Shown: positions 1 to 10,162 of the stretch, one piece after another
Position numbering within the stretch: position 1 is the first letter of the stretch
Layout: each line of letters opens with the position of its first letter
Source: Reticulitermes speratus
Lineage: Eukaryota > Arthropoda > Insecta > Blattodea > Rhinotermitidae
DNA: 64,000 nucleotides
Direction: 5' to 3'
Assembly: GCA_021186555.1 (NCBI GenBank)
Contig: JAJKFL010000003.1
Location: 30,988,908 to 31,052,907, forward strand
Program-made: the position numbers and the translations under genes
Notes under the pieces: model-generated
Seen by the model: only the letters and a program-made list of their open reading frames with translations
What the model was told of the DNA's origin: nothing
Databases searched by the model: none

Positions 1-675
1 CCTTTGCGTCCAAATCTCCGTACCATCCAATGTCACACACTCTGAATCACTGCAAAAGAATGCACAAGTAAGCACGTCCATGTAGCATCAAAAAATCATA
101 ACACATTCAATATGAATTCCCAGTTGCTTAGCATTTCCCGTGTCCGCATTTAAAGGTTACAAACTTTTTCTGTGGTCACATAATTTAAACACGCACCATT
201 TACATGTAAAACAAATCCTGTAAGTAAGATTATTATTAATTAACGATTTAAAACAAAGCGCGAGCAAAATGTGATTACCTTAATTACAACGGCTGCCTAA
301 ATGGGATCGTGCACACTGGAGGTCCTTCCACAACTAACCGAAGAGCCGCAAAACCTAAACTACATACGCAGCAACACACGCACAGACGCACATTCGAAGG
401 TGAAGGGCTGGAGTCGTGTAGCACAGCCCCACAGCACCGGTGTAAAAACGTTAATGAATTTACTGAAGATGCGAAGATATTCTTCTCAAGACTTGGGAGA
501 AAAAATTCAACAAAACCTAACTTATTAGTGGGACTAAGGACAGCTGGTTACCGCACTGGAGAATCGCTATCCTAACTACCAATCCTACAATGGCATTCGC
601 AACTTTATAACTTACTGCGATTTTCACAGTGTTCCTTAATTTACTCATGACAATTTCCTGCACGTACACTCATAT
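1..675. other. No supported gene or repeat
   Basis: AT-rich single-copy-looking sequence. Two overlapping short open frames near 301-575 have no recognisable domain and no coding signature, so I do not call them. Confidence 0.5.
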
Positions 676-678
676 CCA

Positions 679-741
<63 letters not shown>
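676..741. repeat. (CA)n(TA)n microsatellite
   Basis: A CA dinucleotide run passes directly into a TA run of about 14 units. It is a compound microsatellite and likely polymorphic in length. Confidence 0.95.
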
Positions 742-744
<3 letters not shown>

Positions 745-1941
745 GTTCTTCCCTCACAAAGAAGAGAATGCATTTCCATTAGAAAAAAAAATTCAGTGAA
801 TGCTGTACAGGGAAACGGTCGTTGTTTATTGTAGGAATCATAAGAAACACATTTGTGCGGACAAAATGCACACAGCTTTTAGTGTTAAACACTAATCACT
901 AGGCTGAAAAGAGGTAATGACATGCACGCCAATATAATCTGCTTCAACTCGAAAATCGTTATGTTCTAAAAGAATTCGGAGTGTCAACGTAAACTTAATG
1001 TGGCAGACCTTCTGTTTATTAAAATTAACTGACGCTATATCAACAATAATTCAAATCTAAAACGCCAGTTAAAAGTCCACTGACTTATCAGAATGAATCC
1101 TACACCGCCTGCATTAGCTCTCCTTTCGTGTCTATGTGTCGTGTTATTGAGCAAGTCACTGAACTAAGCTTCAGTGCATCTCAACAGCCGCAGTAAAACG
1201 TGCATGTCTGCAGGCCAACGTATAATTCACAATTCACCCTCAGTCATCAAACAACCTACAAATTTTATAAAAAAAACTCACGTGTAAAATTCTCCGTTAC
1301 TTCAGAGAAAGTATCGTTGTCGTAATGTCGTAAAGGTAAGGCTGTGTGAATGCTCGTACTTTTTCGTTCATATAAGGTTCCAAATTTTAGAAGACCCGCT
1401 ATTTCCCTACGAAAAAATGGATAGTTTTCCGATAACAAATGAGAACACGACTTCATAGTAGATAAAATGTCTGTCCGGGCAGGCAGATTTAATGTCTGCT
1501 GCTTAGAGCAGTGGTATTCAACCTGGGGTACGCGTACCCCCGGGGTAAGCGAAGACTTCTTTGGGGGGACATAAAATTAAAAAAAATATATATATTATTT
1601 CATGATAAACACTGAATAATCAGGGCCAGATTTACGGTTAGCCACAAGAGACCCGAACGTAAGAATATGCGATTTGAGAGCGCCATTTCTCTCTCTCTGT
1701 CTCCTTTATGCGATTCTTATCTGGGCGGCTAGTTTCATTTTATTCCACATAGTGCACATAATTTTGCTTTGCTAAAATACATTTGTTTCTTTATATTAAT
1801 TTTATATGATAAGCAATAACATATTTGTTTTTCACACTGTTGACACCGTGCATCTTCGTCATATTAAATTAAGTTATAAACCAACCGATGCACACTAAAA
1901 CCACTTTTTAAGTAACTTTATTATAAAATTGTTAAAATTGT

Positions 1942-1983
1942 ACCCCTACACGTGTTTCGATCCTAGGATCATCGTCAGGGGGG
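1942..1983 (-). ncRNA. Hammerhead-like ribozyme motif, left arm
   Basis: Read on the minus strand: stem I CCCC/GGGG, core CUGACGA, one unpaired U, stem II GAUCC/GGAUC, GAAA, then stem III ACAC/GUGU (or ACA/UGU with a CG loop), and A as the base 5' of the predicted cut. This is the order of a type I hammerhead with a minimal stem III. Activity is not shown by sequence; the extra U before stem II departs from the textbook core. Confidence 0.6.
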
Positions 1984-2032
1984 TTTATTGCTAAAAGCTA
2001 TAGTTGAAGTGACTGTAGCTTTTAGCAATAAA

Positions 2033-2074
2033 CCCCCCTGACGATGATCCTAGGATCGAAACACGTGTAGGGGT
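2033..2074 (+). ncRNA. Hammerhead-like ribozyme motif, right arm
   Basis: Mirror copy of the motif at 1942-1983: five C before the core, CUGACGA, stem II GAUCC/GGAUC around a two-base loop, GAAACACGUGUA, then GGGG closing stem I. The predicted cut lies after the A of GUGUA. Confidence 0.6.
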
Positions 2075-2370
2075 ACAATTTTAACAATTTTATAATAAAG
2101 TTACTTAAAAAGTGGTTTTAGTGTGCATCGGTTGGTTTATAACTTAATTTAACATATTTGTTATTTAATAGCTTGATTCTCCTTTTTTCATTTAAAACTT
2201 ATTATTTAATACATTATTTTGGATGTAATTTATTTAACTTATTTTAGATGTAGATTATAGACTATGTATAACTTGAAATATGCACCAACAACTCTGGGGG
2301 TACAAAGTTGAAGAGAAATTATATGTGGGGGTACGCGAACAAAAAAAGGTTGAATACCACTGGCTTAGAT

Positions 2371-3585
2371 TAACCGTCCCTGTGAGACTGTCTATAAAGG
2401 CAGGGGCTCTGAGCTACCTCCGGTTTAAGGGTCCACATAATAAACAAAAACTAATATTTTAATAGAAATGACAATGTCAATAAAAGGGTTCTAATTCTCT
2501 AAATTGCCTATGGTTAATGACCATAAATAACAAAGACATTATAATCTATCCAACAGTAGGCCTAAACCAAATTTGTTAACATAACGTAATTTCAATTTCT
2601 TTATAATTTAATTGAATAGTGCTGCAAGAACAACTTAGGCCCTTAAAACAATACAACAAACTTAAAAATATACGTTTTGATTATTTTAAGGTCTCTCGCA
2701 ATGCGAGAACCCAAGCAAGTAGTTCCCAATCCGTTTCTTGCCACAAAATGTGAAGGCACATTGTCCTTGCGACCCAGACAGTACCAGTACCTACCCATTA
2801 TCCAATTTAAGAAGTGAAGTTCGTTTGATTGCTCTTCGAGTTCAGGACCCACTAGAGGACTCTCACGTACCCAACCAGGTTTGAATATCGCTAACCTAAA
2901 CTCTAAATTGCACAAAGCATAAATCCGACAGTACAATCCTGACCTACAAGAACAAGATTGCAACCCTGTCCCTAAATACTCATTACGTTACATCAAAGTG
3001 AAATCCTTTGTTTGACACTAAAGTGAAATTTCTGAACTTAAATAGGCAATGTAATTTTGCATCATGTTTCATTATTATTTTATTAGTAACACATGTCAGT
3101 CCGAATACGACCTAAATTTCTGTATATTCAAACTACATCATACTCGATATACGTCGTGCATGTTTCAGCACCAGAGTCCCATCCTCAAGAGTTGTATTTC
3201 GCAGACTACTGACGACTTATTCGAAGACAAAGCGGTAAAAAATTATTCCATGAAACATACAGCTTATAGCGTGTATATTCTGTTGTGAATATCTACAAAT
3301 ATAAGTTTTAGTATGACTGAAATACGATACTAATATTCTAAACTGAAGCAATCGACATTCAGTAGATACCTGAACTTCAAGGTATGTAAGAATGTTCTCT
3401 GTAATCTCTATTTCCGATTACGTCCTGTGCCTAATATATAGAAGCGTGGAAATGTGCTTTCGAACTCGGCAGCAGACGGTGTCACGAGTGGCAGGTCAGA
3501 CGTAACGCAACTTGTACTTCTGAATGGACGATCGGGTTGGCCAAAGAGTCGTATTGGACATACGGTTACAGAAAGGTGCCCAGTG
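2371..3585. other. No supported gene or repeat
   Basis: Nothing recognisable. Short frames at 2643-2963 and 3064-3288 lack motifs or family resemblance. Confidence 0.4.
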
Positions 3586-3587
3586 AA

Positions 3588-3865
3588 GGAAGCTGTGCCA
3601 TGGCTCAGGCGGTTAGTCGCCGGCCTCTCACCGCGGAGGCCCGGGTCGGTCCATGTGGGATTTGTGGTGGACAAATTGGCACTGGGGCAGGTTTTTCTAC
3701 ATGTACGAGTACTTCGGTTTTCCTTGTCAATTTCATCCCACCGGTGCTCCATTAAAATGGAAAAAACAGAAAAACCTCATCTTCATCATCTTCCTCACAG
3801 GGTCGCACAATAAGCCTTCAGGCTGCGGTGCGTCCATAGCATCTGCTGCGGGACCCTTCAATAAT
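3588..3865 (+). mobile_element. tRNA-derived SINE, family D
   Basis: The head (CCATGGCTCAGGCGGTTAG, then GCCGGCCTCTCACCGCGG) is shared with the minus-strand copy at 63452-63556. The body continues CCATGTGGGATTTGTGGTGGAC. The second promoter box (B box) is damaged here: a short deletion after CCCGGG removes the GTTCGAAT seen in such heads. Read in frame, this SINE gives a peptide I associate with cockroach transcripts, but it is not a gene. Confidence 0.6.
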
Positions 3866-4000
3866 AATGAAAAATATTCCCAGTGTCTGTGCGGATTCAA
3901 CCACCAGCCGCTCAAGTTTTGCTGTATCATTTTAGGATTAAGTGCAACACGACGGTTGAGATTGAAATAAAAGTATCCCATTCATAATACAGAGCGTTAT

Positions 4001-4036
4001 ACTACTACTACTACTACTGCTACTACTACTACTACT
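4001..4036. repeat. (ACT)n trinucleotide microsatellite
   Basis: About eleven ACT units with one interruption (TGCT). Confidence 0.9.
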
Positions 4037-6590
4037 CGCTCATGGTGCATTACGGTGGCAGAAAGAACAATAAAAAGCTGGTAAAGTACAATAAATAAAT
4101 AAATAGTTAAATAATGGTTTGGCTATACAGAGAGAATTGAGAATGTGATGTAGTATTCAAAACAAAAACGCGAATTCGACTCAGAGTACACAACTACTGA
4201 GACTGACACGGGGACAAACAAGATGACACTGCTTTATTGAAAGCAGGAAAGAGTTCAACACAACGTGGCATAACGTTGGTGTTATCTGTTTTTCATCACC
4301 GATGACCCTTACGCTCATAGAGGGTATCAAAAGTTGGCACTCATCGCGCCCAAAGGTCAACGATCGCTTACATGAGGTAATTTTTATAATGAGGAGTGTT
4401 GTGAAACTTCAGTTCACATGAGTCAACAATACTTGTATAGTTAATATTCATGTTTAACGAAATCACGGAAATTAAAGGAAAAATAAACGATGGTTCTGGC
4501 AAGAACTTTTCACACCTATTATCCATCAGAAAATTCCATCTTTACTTCGTGGCTACAAAAAACTACAAACTAATGATTATACAAATTGCTGACTAATCAA
4601 TGGCCATATTTCCACCAATGCACATTCCCCGCTGCGTTCCATTTGCCCGACTGGACCTCAGAAACGTTTGAGGAATCACGACAGTGCTAAATGTTAACAT
4701 ATAAACTAGCTTCATACGGAATTTGTAGGCACATTTATAGCGCAAACTAAATATAGATTTCGTGCTGTCGCTGTGTTACTCCTTTACACCTGCAAAACGG
4801 TGACATATGATACTCTCTAACAGCAGCACTACTGCCCTAGCACAGCCGTCGTGTTGGTGTTATCGATGGTACGAAATTAAACAGCACGTACTTTCAAAAA
4901 ATAACGTAACGAACAATCTGATGCCGAGAACTTTATTCTGACTTCGATGTCTACATGGGCCATGAGCAGCAGATGGTACACATCACTAGACGCGAGATCG
5001 GCAGTATGAGGAGTGTGGTCCATGACCTCCTAGCCTTAGCACCGTCACCAGTCACAAGACCATATTGGCAGTAAGAGGCCTCGGGGTTTCCGTCTCTCTG
5101 GACCCCATACGAAGCACCTTGCTGGCAACGATTTGCAACGTGCGCCGACGTGAAGCGAGATGTCACCTCCTGGCTAGACACTTGATACCGACTTCTACGC
5201 CGGGATACAAGCCCTGATACCACGGTGGTACAAACGGTTGAGTTTCAATTGCAACTAAGTATAGGTCTGATGTGTACCATCTGTTACCCATGTGTCATGT
5301 GTACACTGAAGCCATAATATTCTCAGTTCTCGGTATCAGAGCACTTGTTACCTTGTGTTTTGAAACTAGTGGCCTCTAGTGGCACTGTTTGCATGCCAAG
5401 CTTCGAGGAAATTCATATGCTAGTTCAGACGTTATTAGAAAAAACAAACACATGGGCTATTAAGACTAAATACAAAATAACATTATTCTCTCAGTAATAG
5501 CAGGCATAAAATGATTGGAAAAAAACTTCATGCAACTTCTAGGTGTTTTTTTTGTATATTTGTCTTTCCACGTTGGATGTATAAAGAAAATGAAATAAGC
5601 TTAAACAGATAAACCTTTACAATAACCCACTGCGTATTGTGTTGATGCGTTTCTTTGTGTTACCTGTTTCAACCTCGTCACGGTAACATACTGAAATATA
5701 CACAAACATTTCGATACAAATGTAACAAAATAAAACTACAAGATAACTGATTTCAGTCAATATCGTATTACGCTGTCATCAAATTATAACGTTTCTAGCG
5801 CTCACGAGTAAGTATACGTAGGGGGTGTAAGTCTATGAAGTTAAAAAATAAAAAAAGCCGTTGATAAGTAACACTGAACTTCACCTGCACGAGAAACGAC
5901 TTGAAAGATATGCAGGTTCTTACTTACTAGATGGATATCACAGTGCATATATTTCCCATCGCCTTACCTGAAACAAAACAAAATGCGTATTAGCACATAT
6001 TACGCCACACACAGTAAGACAGACAGGCAGACAGATAAGACGCGTTCCTTGAATAAGTAATAAGATCTCGAACAGCAAACATATGTTTATGTCACAAACA
6101 AAAAACCATAAGGATGTGAGTATGGAATGAGATAATTTATTTGAATCAGTATCACTGTCTCTTTGAGGTGCATTTCGTTAAGCGTTCCTTGCACAAAATA
6201 CATAATATGAAACCATTAAGGGCACGTCATGCGTGTTGGTATTTTTAAGACACAAATGAACGGATTTCTTTCAATATTGAGGTGAACGCTAAAAGTTGTC
6301 AAAGGAGTTAATTTTGGTCTTTACATATTATGTAGTCCATAATCAACATTTACATCACACCGAATGTCTCAAAAATATCTCATCGCACAAACAAGATTAC
6401 AGGCTTTAACAACAGATTTTACTTGCAGCACGTGAACAGTAAGTCCAGTTACTTACGATATGCAAAATAGCGAGAAAACAAGATAGGCAATGTAGTATAA
6501 GATAACACTGCGGTGCGTTCGCGTAATGTTTATACCTCCTCGGCTATCCTAACAGCCTGATATCATTTCACTCGAAGAGAGCGCTTTTAT
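4037..6590. other. Long stretch without supported features
   Basis: About 2.5 kb of AT-rich sequence with no coding signal, SINE head or terminal repeat that I could identify. The 90-residue minus frame at 4951-5223 has no domain. Confidence 0.4.
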
Positions 6591-6596
6591 GGGGAT

Positions 6597-6830
6597 TTAA
6601 TATCTGCAGCGACAATAAAACGCACTCAGGTCTTCACGTAAAGTGCCCGAAAATGTTGTCCGATTTTCAACAAATTTGGATTTTCTGGACAGACTTTCAT
6701 AAAAGTCTCCAATATTAAATTTCATGAAAATCCGTCCAGTGGGCGCCAAGCTGATACATGGAGACAGACGGACGGACGGGAATGACAAAGCTAACAGACG
6801 CTTTTCGCGACTATGGGAACGCACTTAAAA
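6597..6830 (-). repeat. Unclassified interspersed repeat, family F
   Basis: Read on minus: CGCGAAAAGCG, a GTCCGTCCGTCTGTC tract, then CCCACTGGACGGATTTTCATG and a TTTACGTGAAGACC tail. The same order of blocks is found on the plus strand at 12795-13060 and 21935-22090. I cannot assign it to a transposon class. Confidence 0.6.
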
Positions 6831-7080
6831 GCTGTTTATTACATCAGGCTCGCGCTCTCCACTCGTACGCCATTCTGAAACACGTGCCATTTATAGCCCA
6901 GTAGTAACTACGTACATGCACGACTTGCTGTAACATTAAGAAATCCTACACTTTGTTCGCACAGTGAATTTATGTCTTTGGTATGGGTCTCACAATAAAT
7001 ATCCATTACTTCCCTAAATACGAATAGCATTAACCGGTTGGTCCTACCAATGGACATAAGTTTTATTCTTGAAGCGATAC

Positions 7081-7122
7081 ACCCTTAAGATGTGGGCAGT
7101 ATGCCCTTCCGAAACGTCGGAA
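7081..7122 (+). ncRNA. Degenerate hammerhead-like motif
   Basis: CCCUUAAGAU, stem II GGGC/GCCC, then CCGAAACGUCGG. The GAAACGUC block and the stem are kept, but the core reads CUUAAGA in place of CUGANGA. It matches best the motif at 63947-63988. Probably a dead remnant. Confidence 0.35.
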
Positions 7123-7952
7123 ATTATTTACCAGTCGACACAGCGTAACATCTCGGAAAACTGGAATCTTTAAGAAACAACTTTCTATTCTGCTCTTGAA
7201 CAGTCGGTTTTAAGTAACCACTTTTTGTAGTTTTCAAGCACTTAGGACACAAGAGTTTTGAGGACAAAACATCACACAGGCTAGTACTGTGAATAACTAG
7301 CAACAGTGACAAAATAATGTATAGATACTCTTACGATGAGATGCCTCTGAAATACAAATCTTGTAAATTTCCACTAATTTGTAATAAGCTCTTTGTGAGG
7401 TAAACGAAAATTCAATGGCGCGATGCATTTTGAAAATTTTTATTAGAGCGAAGTCATACCAGCTTGTGTAATGGGTATATTCGCAATCTGTAACGAAAAT
7501 AACAAAAATAAGTCTACACGTCTTACGTACAGCACTACTACGTGTACAGCGTCAGCCGGTAGCAGGCTTGCTTATGTTGCTAATGTCATGTGCAGCAGCA
7601 GGTGCCCTGGAAACTTCAGCCTGTTTCGGTCGCAGGTTTATTTTCGCAATTCATTATGTGCCTATTTATTCGGAAACCGTTCTAATTATTATTTTCATTA
7701 CTTCCTTTATTGTTCGGTTATCTGCATTTTTTCCATAATCTGCGTTACCTTTAACAGGCTTCCTGCTGTTGCCAAGCCCTTCATTAAACTACCACATGAT
7801 TACTAATATAACAGTACCATTATTATCGTCACAATGTGGTTACCTACATCGTCTAATACACACCATCATTCGCTAACTAACTAACCAACTAACTGACTCC
7901 ATGTAACAGTCCTTCCTGATAAGCTAACAGGTCCTCAGCTAGCCAAGAAAAT

Positions 7953-7966
7953 CCCCCCCCCCCCCC
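7953..7966. repeat. 14-base C run at the LINE 3' end
   Basis: On the strand of the adjacent LINE fragment this is a G run just after the 3' end of the coding homology, where an A-rich tail would be usual. Confidence 0.8.
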
Positions 7967-8520
7967 ATTTTAGGGAACCCGAAAGTTCATTACCGAATTC
8001 ACAAGAGCCCGCCACCTGTCCCCATCCTGATTCAGATCAATCCAGTCCATGCCCCCAAAACAACTTCTTGAATATCCATTTTAATATTATCCTCCCATCT
8101 ATGCCTACGTCTTCCAAATGGTCTCCTTCCTTCAGGTCTTCCCACCAGAATCCTGTATGAACCTCCCCTGTCTCCTATACGTGACACATGCACTGCCAAT
8201 CTCCTACTTCATTAGATCACCCGAATAATATCCGGTAAGAGTACAAATCATAAAGCTCCTCGTTATGTAGTCTTCTCCACTCCCCTGTTACCTCGTCCCT
8301 CTTAGGCCCAAATATCTTCCTTAGCAACCTACTCTCGAATACCCTCAGGGTATGTTCCTCCCTCAACGTGAGAGGCCAAGTTTCACACCCATACAAAACA
8401 ACAAGCAAAATTGCAGGTCTGTATATCTTAATCTTTATATTTTTGGATAGCAAACTGGAAGACAAAAGATTCTGCACCAAATGATGGCAATCATTCCCTG
8501 TCTCACCATTCATCACATTA
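7967..8520 (-). pseudogene. LINE 3' fragment, C-terminus of RT ORF
   Basis: On minus the open frame (to 8217) reads NLLSSSLLSKNIKIKIYRP, then LLVVLYGCETWPLTLREEHT, then KIFGPKRDEVTGEWRRLHNE. This string of blocks is the C-terminal part of an arthropod non-LTR retrotransposon reverse transcriptase ORF, just after the RT domain. After a stop and frame changes, homology goes on to about 7970: [20 protein letters not shown] and IKMDIQEVV are recognisable. So the copy is 5'-truncated and broken. Related minus-strand fragments lie at 34405-34560, 48690-49065 and 52770-55800, and a plus-strand one at 27240-27870. I do not resolve the clade. The upper half of the open frame (8520-8594) shows no homology and may be flank. 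Confidence 0.8.
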
Positions 8521-8689
8521 GAGCAATTAACAGTACGGCTTCCGACATGATCTTTACAGAGACTTCTGCCACTCCACTTCACTAAGGTCTGCAATCGTCA
8601 TTTCTTTGATGAAGGTACCGGAAAATGGTAAACCTTATAAACCATTACACCGCAAAACATATTTTCACATTTATTCGATAAAGCTGTGC

Positions 8690-8960
8690 CGTTACATGCA
8701 AAGCAGGCAGGAAGGAGGTAGAGACATAGCTCTACCCATACCCGGCGCTAAAGAGGGTGGGTGGTCAGCGCCACGCCGCGGCCACTTTACCCCCCGGGAA
8801 AGGGATCCGGTACACATTGTGCAGGAGGCTAGATGGGCCTCGAAGCCAGTCTGTATGGATCTGAAAAATTTCGCGCCCCCCCCCCCCCCCCTGGAGTTCG
8901 ATCCCCGAACTGTCCAACCCGTAGCGAGTCGCTATACTGACTACGCTATCCTGGCCGCCT
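8690..8960 (-). mobile_element. tRNA-derived SINE, family B (full head)
   Basis: Minus strand: A-box-like GGATAGCGTAGTCAGTATAG and B-box GGGATCGAACTCC, then a body with GGGTAAAGTGGCCGCGGCGTG and a 3' part with AGCGCCGGGTA...AGAGCTATGTC. About ten copies of this family are in the window. A 16-base C run (8876-8891) interrupts it just after the B box. Confidence 0.75.
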
Positions 8961-9059
8961 CATTTATTCTATAACACATGCAAAATAAGTTGGTTTTGAC
9001 TGACTCGGCACTGATCACATCAAGATTTCAAATGGTATACTCGTAACGTGATACACAAT

Positions 9060-9480
9060 TTACCGACGGGTTCCTAACTTTCAAAATGTCATATACAGTT
9101 TTATGGCACACGCGTAAATGTAGTTTCATTTACGCCCGTAAGAATAGTACGGCGTTCCCTGGGCCGAATTTCACCGAGCTCGCATTTGCTCAACAGCATT
9201 ACGCGCAGATCTCTTTATAGCGAACTTGGCCAAAATTGGATAACAAATATGGAAAGTACGGACAGAAACTCATTTACGCCCTTACGTAAAGCATTGCGTT
9301 CACTACATCGATTTTCCCGAAACTCGAAAATGATTAACGACAATAGACGTTGATTTTCTGTACCGACATGTATCGAAATCGATCAAGATATATTGAAAGT
9401 ACACGTAAAATACATTTATTTACGCCGTTAAGCAAAGTATGACTGCCAATTTCAACCAAACGCACGCTTCCTCGACAACT
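9060..9480. repeat. Degenerate ~145-bp tandem repeat, three units
   Basis: The block CATTTACGCCNTTANGNAAAG recurs near 9129, 9271 and 9419 (spacing about 142 and 148). The last two units also share ATATNGAAAGTAC ahead of it. An old, diverged tandem array. Confidence 0.5.
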
Positions 9481-9553
9481 TCTTGTAAACGACGCCAATA
9501 CTGAATTTCACGACCGTCCGACAAACGGGACCGACGGACGTGGTCTCTACATA

Positions 9554-9587
9554 AGGCGTTCTTTTTTTTACTTCGTAAAGAACGCCT
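9554..9587. repeat. Short perfect hairpin
   Basis: AGGCGTTCTTT and its complement AAAGAACGCCT separated by 12 bases. Function unknown. Confidence 0.6.
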
Positions 9588-9866
9588 AAAATTACATTTC
9601 CAAAACTGTAACACGCACACATCTTATCAAAACTTAACATCTGATTTTATTGTATGCAATATATGTTAACGCATGAATGTACACGTATTACCTAATAAAA
9701 TATCATATCCTCACAGTCTAACATCACACATGGCTTTAACTCTTCAGTTCTGCCAACATTCAATACGCTATGCATATTCTATAAACGTAGGTCGTACGTA
9801 TACAAATTGTCATTAAGTGTTTTAAGAAGAGAAATAAATTGCCGTCGACACAAATTGATCTTTAAT

Positions 9867-9907
9867 TTGGCAACATGTTTCGACCTCACAGGATCATCTT
9901 CGGGCCA
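9867..9907 (-). ncRNA. Hammerhead-like motif, left arm
   Basis: Minus strand: GGC before the core and GCC after it form stem I; the core reads CGAAGAU (one base lost from CUGAAGAU); stem II GAUCCU/AGGUC with a mismatch; GAAACAUGUU follows. Damaged core, so likely inactive. Confidence 0.45.
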
Positions 9908-10070
9908 GTAGTGCAAAGTACATAAAAGAAATCGTGTACAAATATATTAAGTTTTGAACTGAGATATCCCAATTTTACAATTTTATAGAATACATTGTAA
10001 ATTGTAAGACTGAGATCTTAATTCAAATTTAATACAATTGTACACAATTCCGTTTATGTATATTATACTG

Positions 10071-10113
10071 TTGGCCTGAAGGTGACCCTCTGAGGTTGAA
10101 GAATGTTGCCAAA
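10071..10113 (+). ncRNA. Hammerhead-like motif, right arm
   Basis: Stem I UUGGC/GCCAA is perfect. The core reads CUGAAGG and the GAAA block reads GAAG, so catalytic positions are lost. Stem III region AAUGUU. A remnant whose helix I pairing survives. Confidence 0.45.
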
Positions 10114-10162
10114 TTAAAGACATAACAATCATTAGCTGAGTCTATGGCAATTTATTTCTCTT

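Larger units (their letters stand above)
1830..2149. mobile_element. Foldback Penelope-type element nested in the hAT MITE
   Basis: A 13-bp direct repeat (TAACATATTTGTT at 1817-1829 and 2150-2162) flanks it, as expected for a retroelement with long, variable target duplications. Inside are two arms (about 1866-2004 and 2012-2150) that are inverted copies with a single visible mismatch, around a loop of about nine bases. A 36-bp asymmetric segment lies at the left only (1830-1865). Each arm carries a hammerhead-like motif pointing outward from the centre. The 40.6 kb element has the same left segment and the same arm sequence, so this is a true repeated family. The near identity of the arms implies recent insertion or arm-to-arm gene conversion. 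Confidence 0.8.
1509..2362. mobile_element. Non-autonomous hAT-like DNA transposon (MITE)
   Basis: The two ends are terminal inverted repeats: the left starts CAGTGGTATTCAACC and the right ends with the complement, GGTTGAATACCACTG. An 8-bp target duplication flanks them (GCTTAGAG at 1501-1508, GCTTAGAT at 2363-2370, one mismatch). An 8-bp duplication and a CAGNGGT...CAACC terminus are typical of hAT elements. There is no transposase, so it would have relied on one in trans. Just inside the ends, both sides carry GGGGTAC runs typical of such elements. About 320 bp of its length is a later insertion (1830-2149), so the original element was near 520 bp. Confidence 0.85.
9827..10162. mobile_element. 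Foldback Penelope-type element, second family
   Basis: Outer inverted repeats are perfect over 17 bases (AAGAGAAATAAATTGCC at 9827-9843, its complement at 10146-10162). Each arm then has GTTGCCAAATTAAAGA next to a hammerhead-like motif, in opposite directions. The ~160-bp middle is AT-rich and non-coding. The arms are more diverged than in the 1.8 kb element, so it is older. I see no clear target duplication outside the arms. Confidence 0.6.

Noticed and set aside
3408..3981. Overlapping frames of 72 to 119 codons on both strands
   Set aside because: They cross the family D SINE; the familiar peptide comes from SINE read-through, not a gene.
7873..7896. CTAACTAACTAACCAACTAAC repeated at 7873 and near 10780 as a telomere-like or transposon motif
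   Set aside because: Short imperfect CTAA run; not the insect telomere unit TTAGG and no element boundary nearby.
8606..8974. 122-codon plus frame
   Set aside because: Antisense read-through of the family B SINE at 8690-8960.
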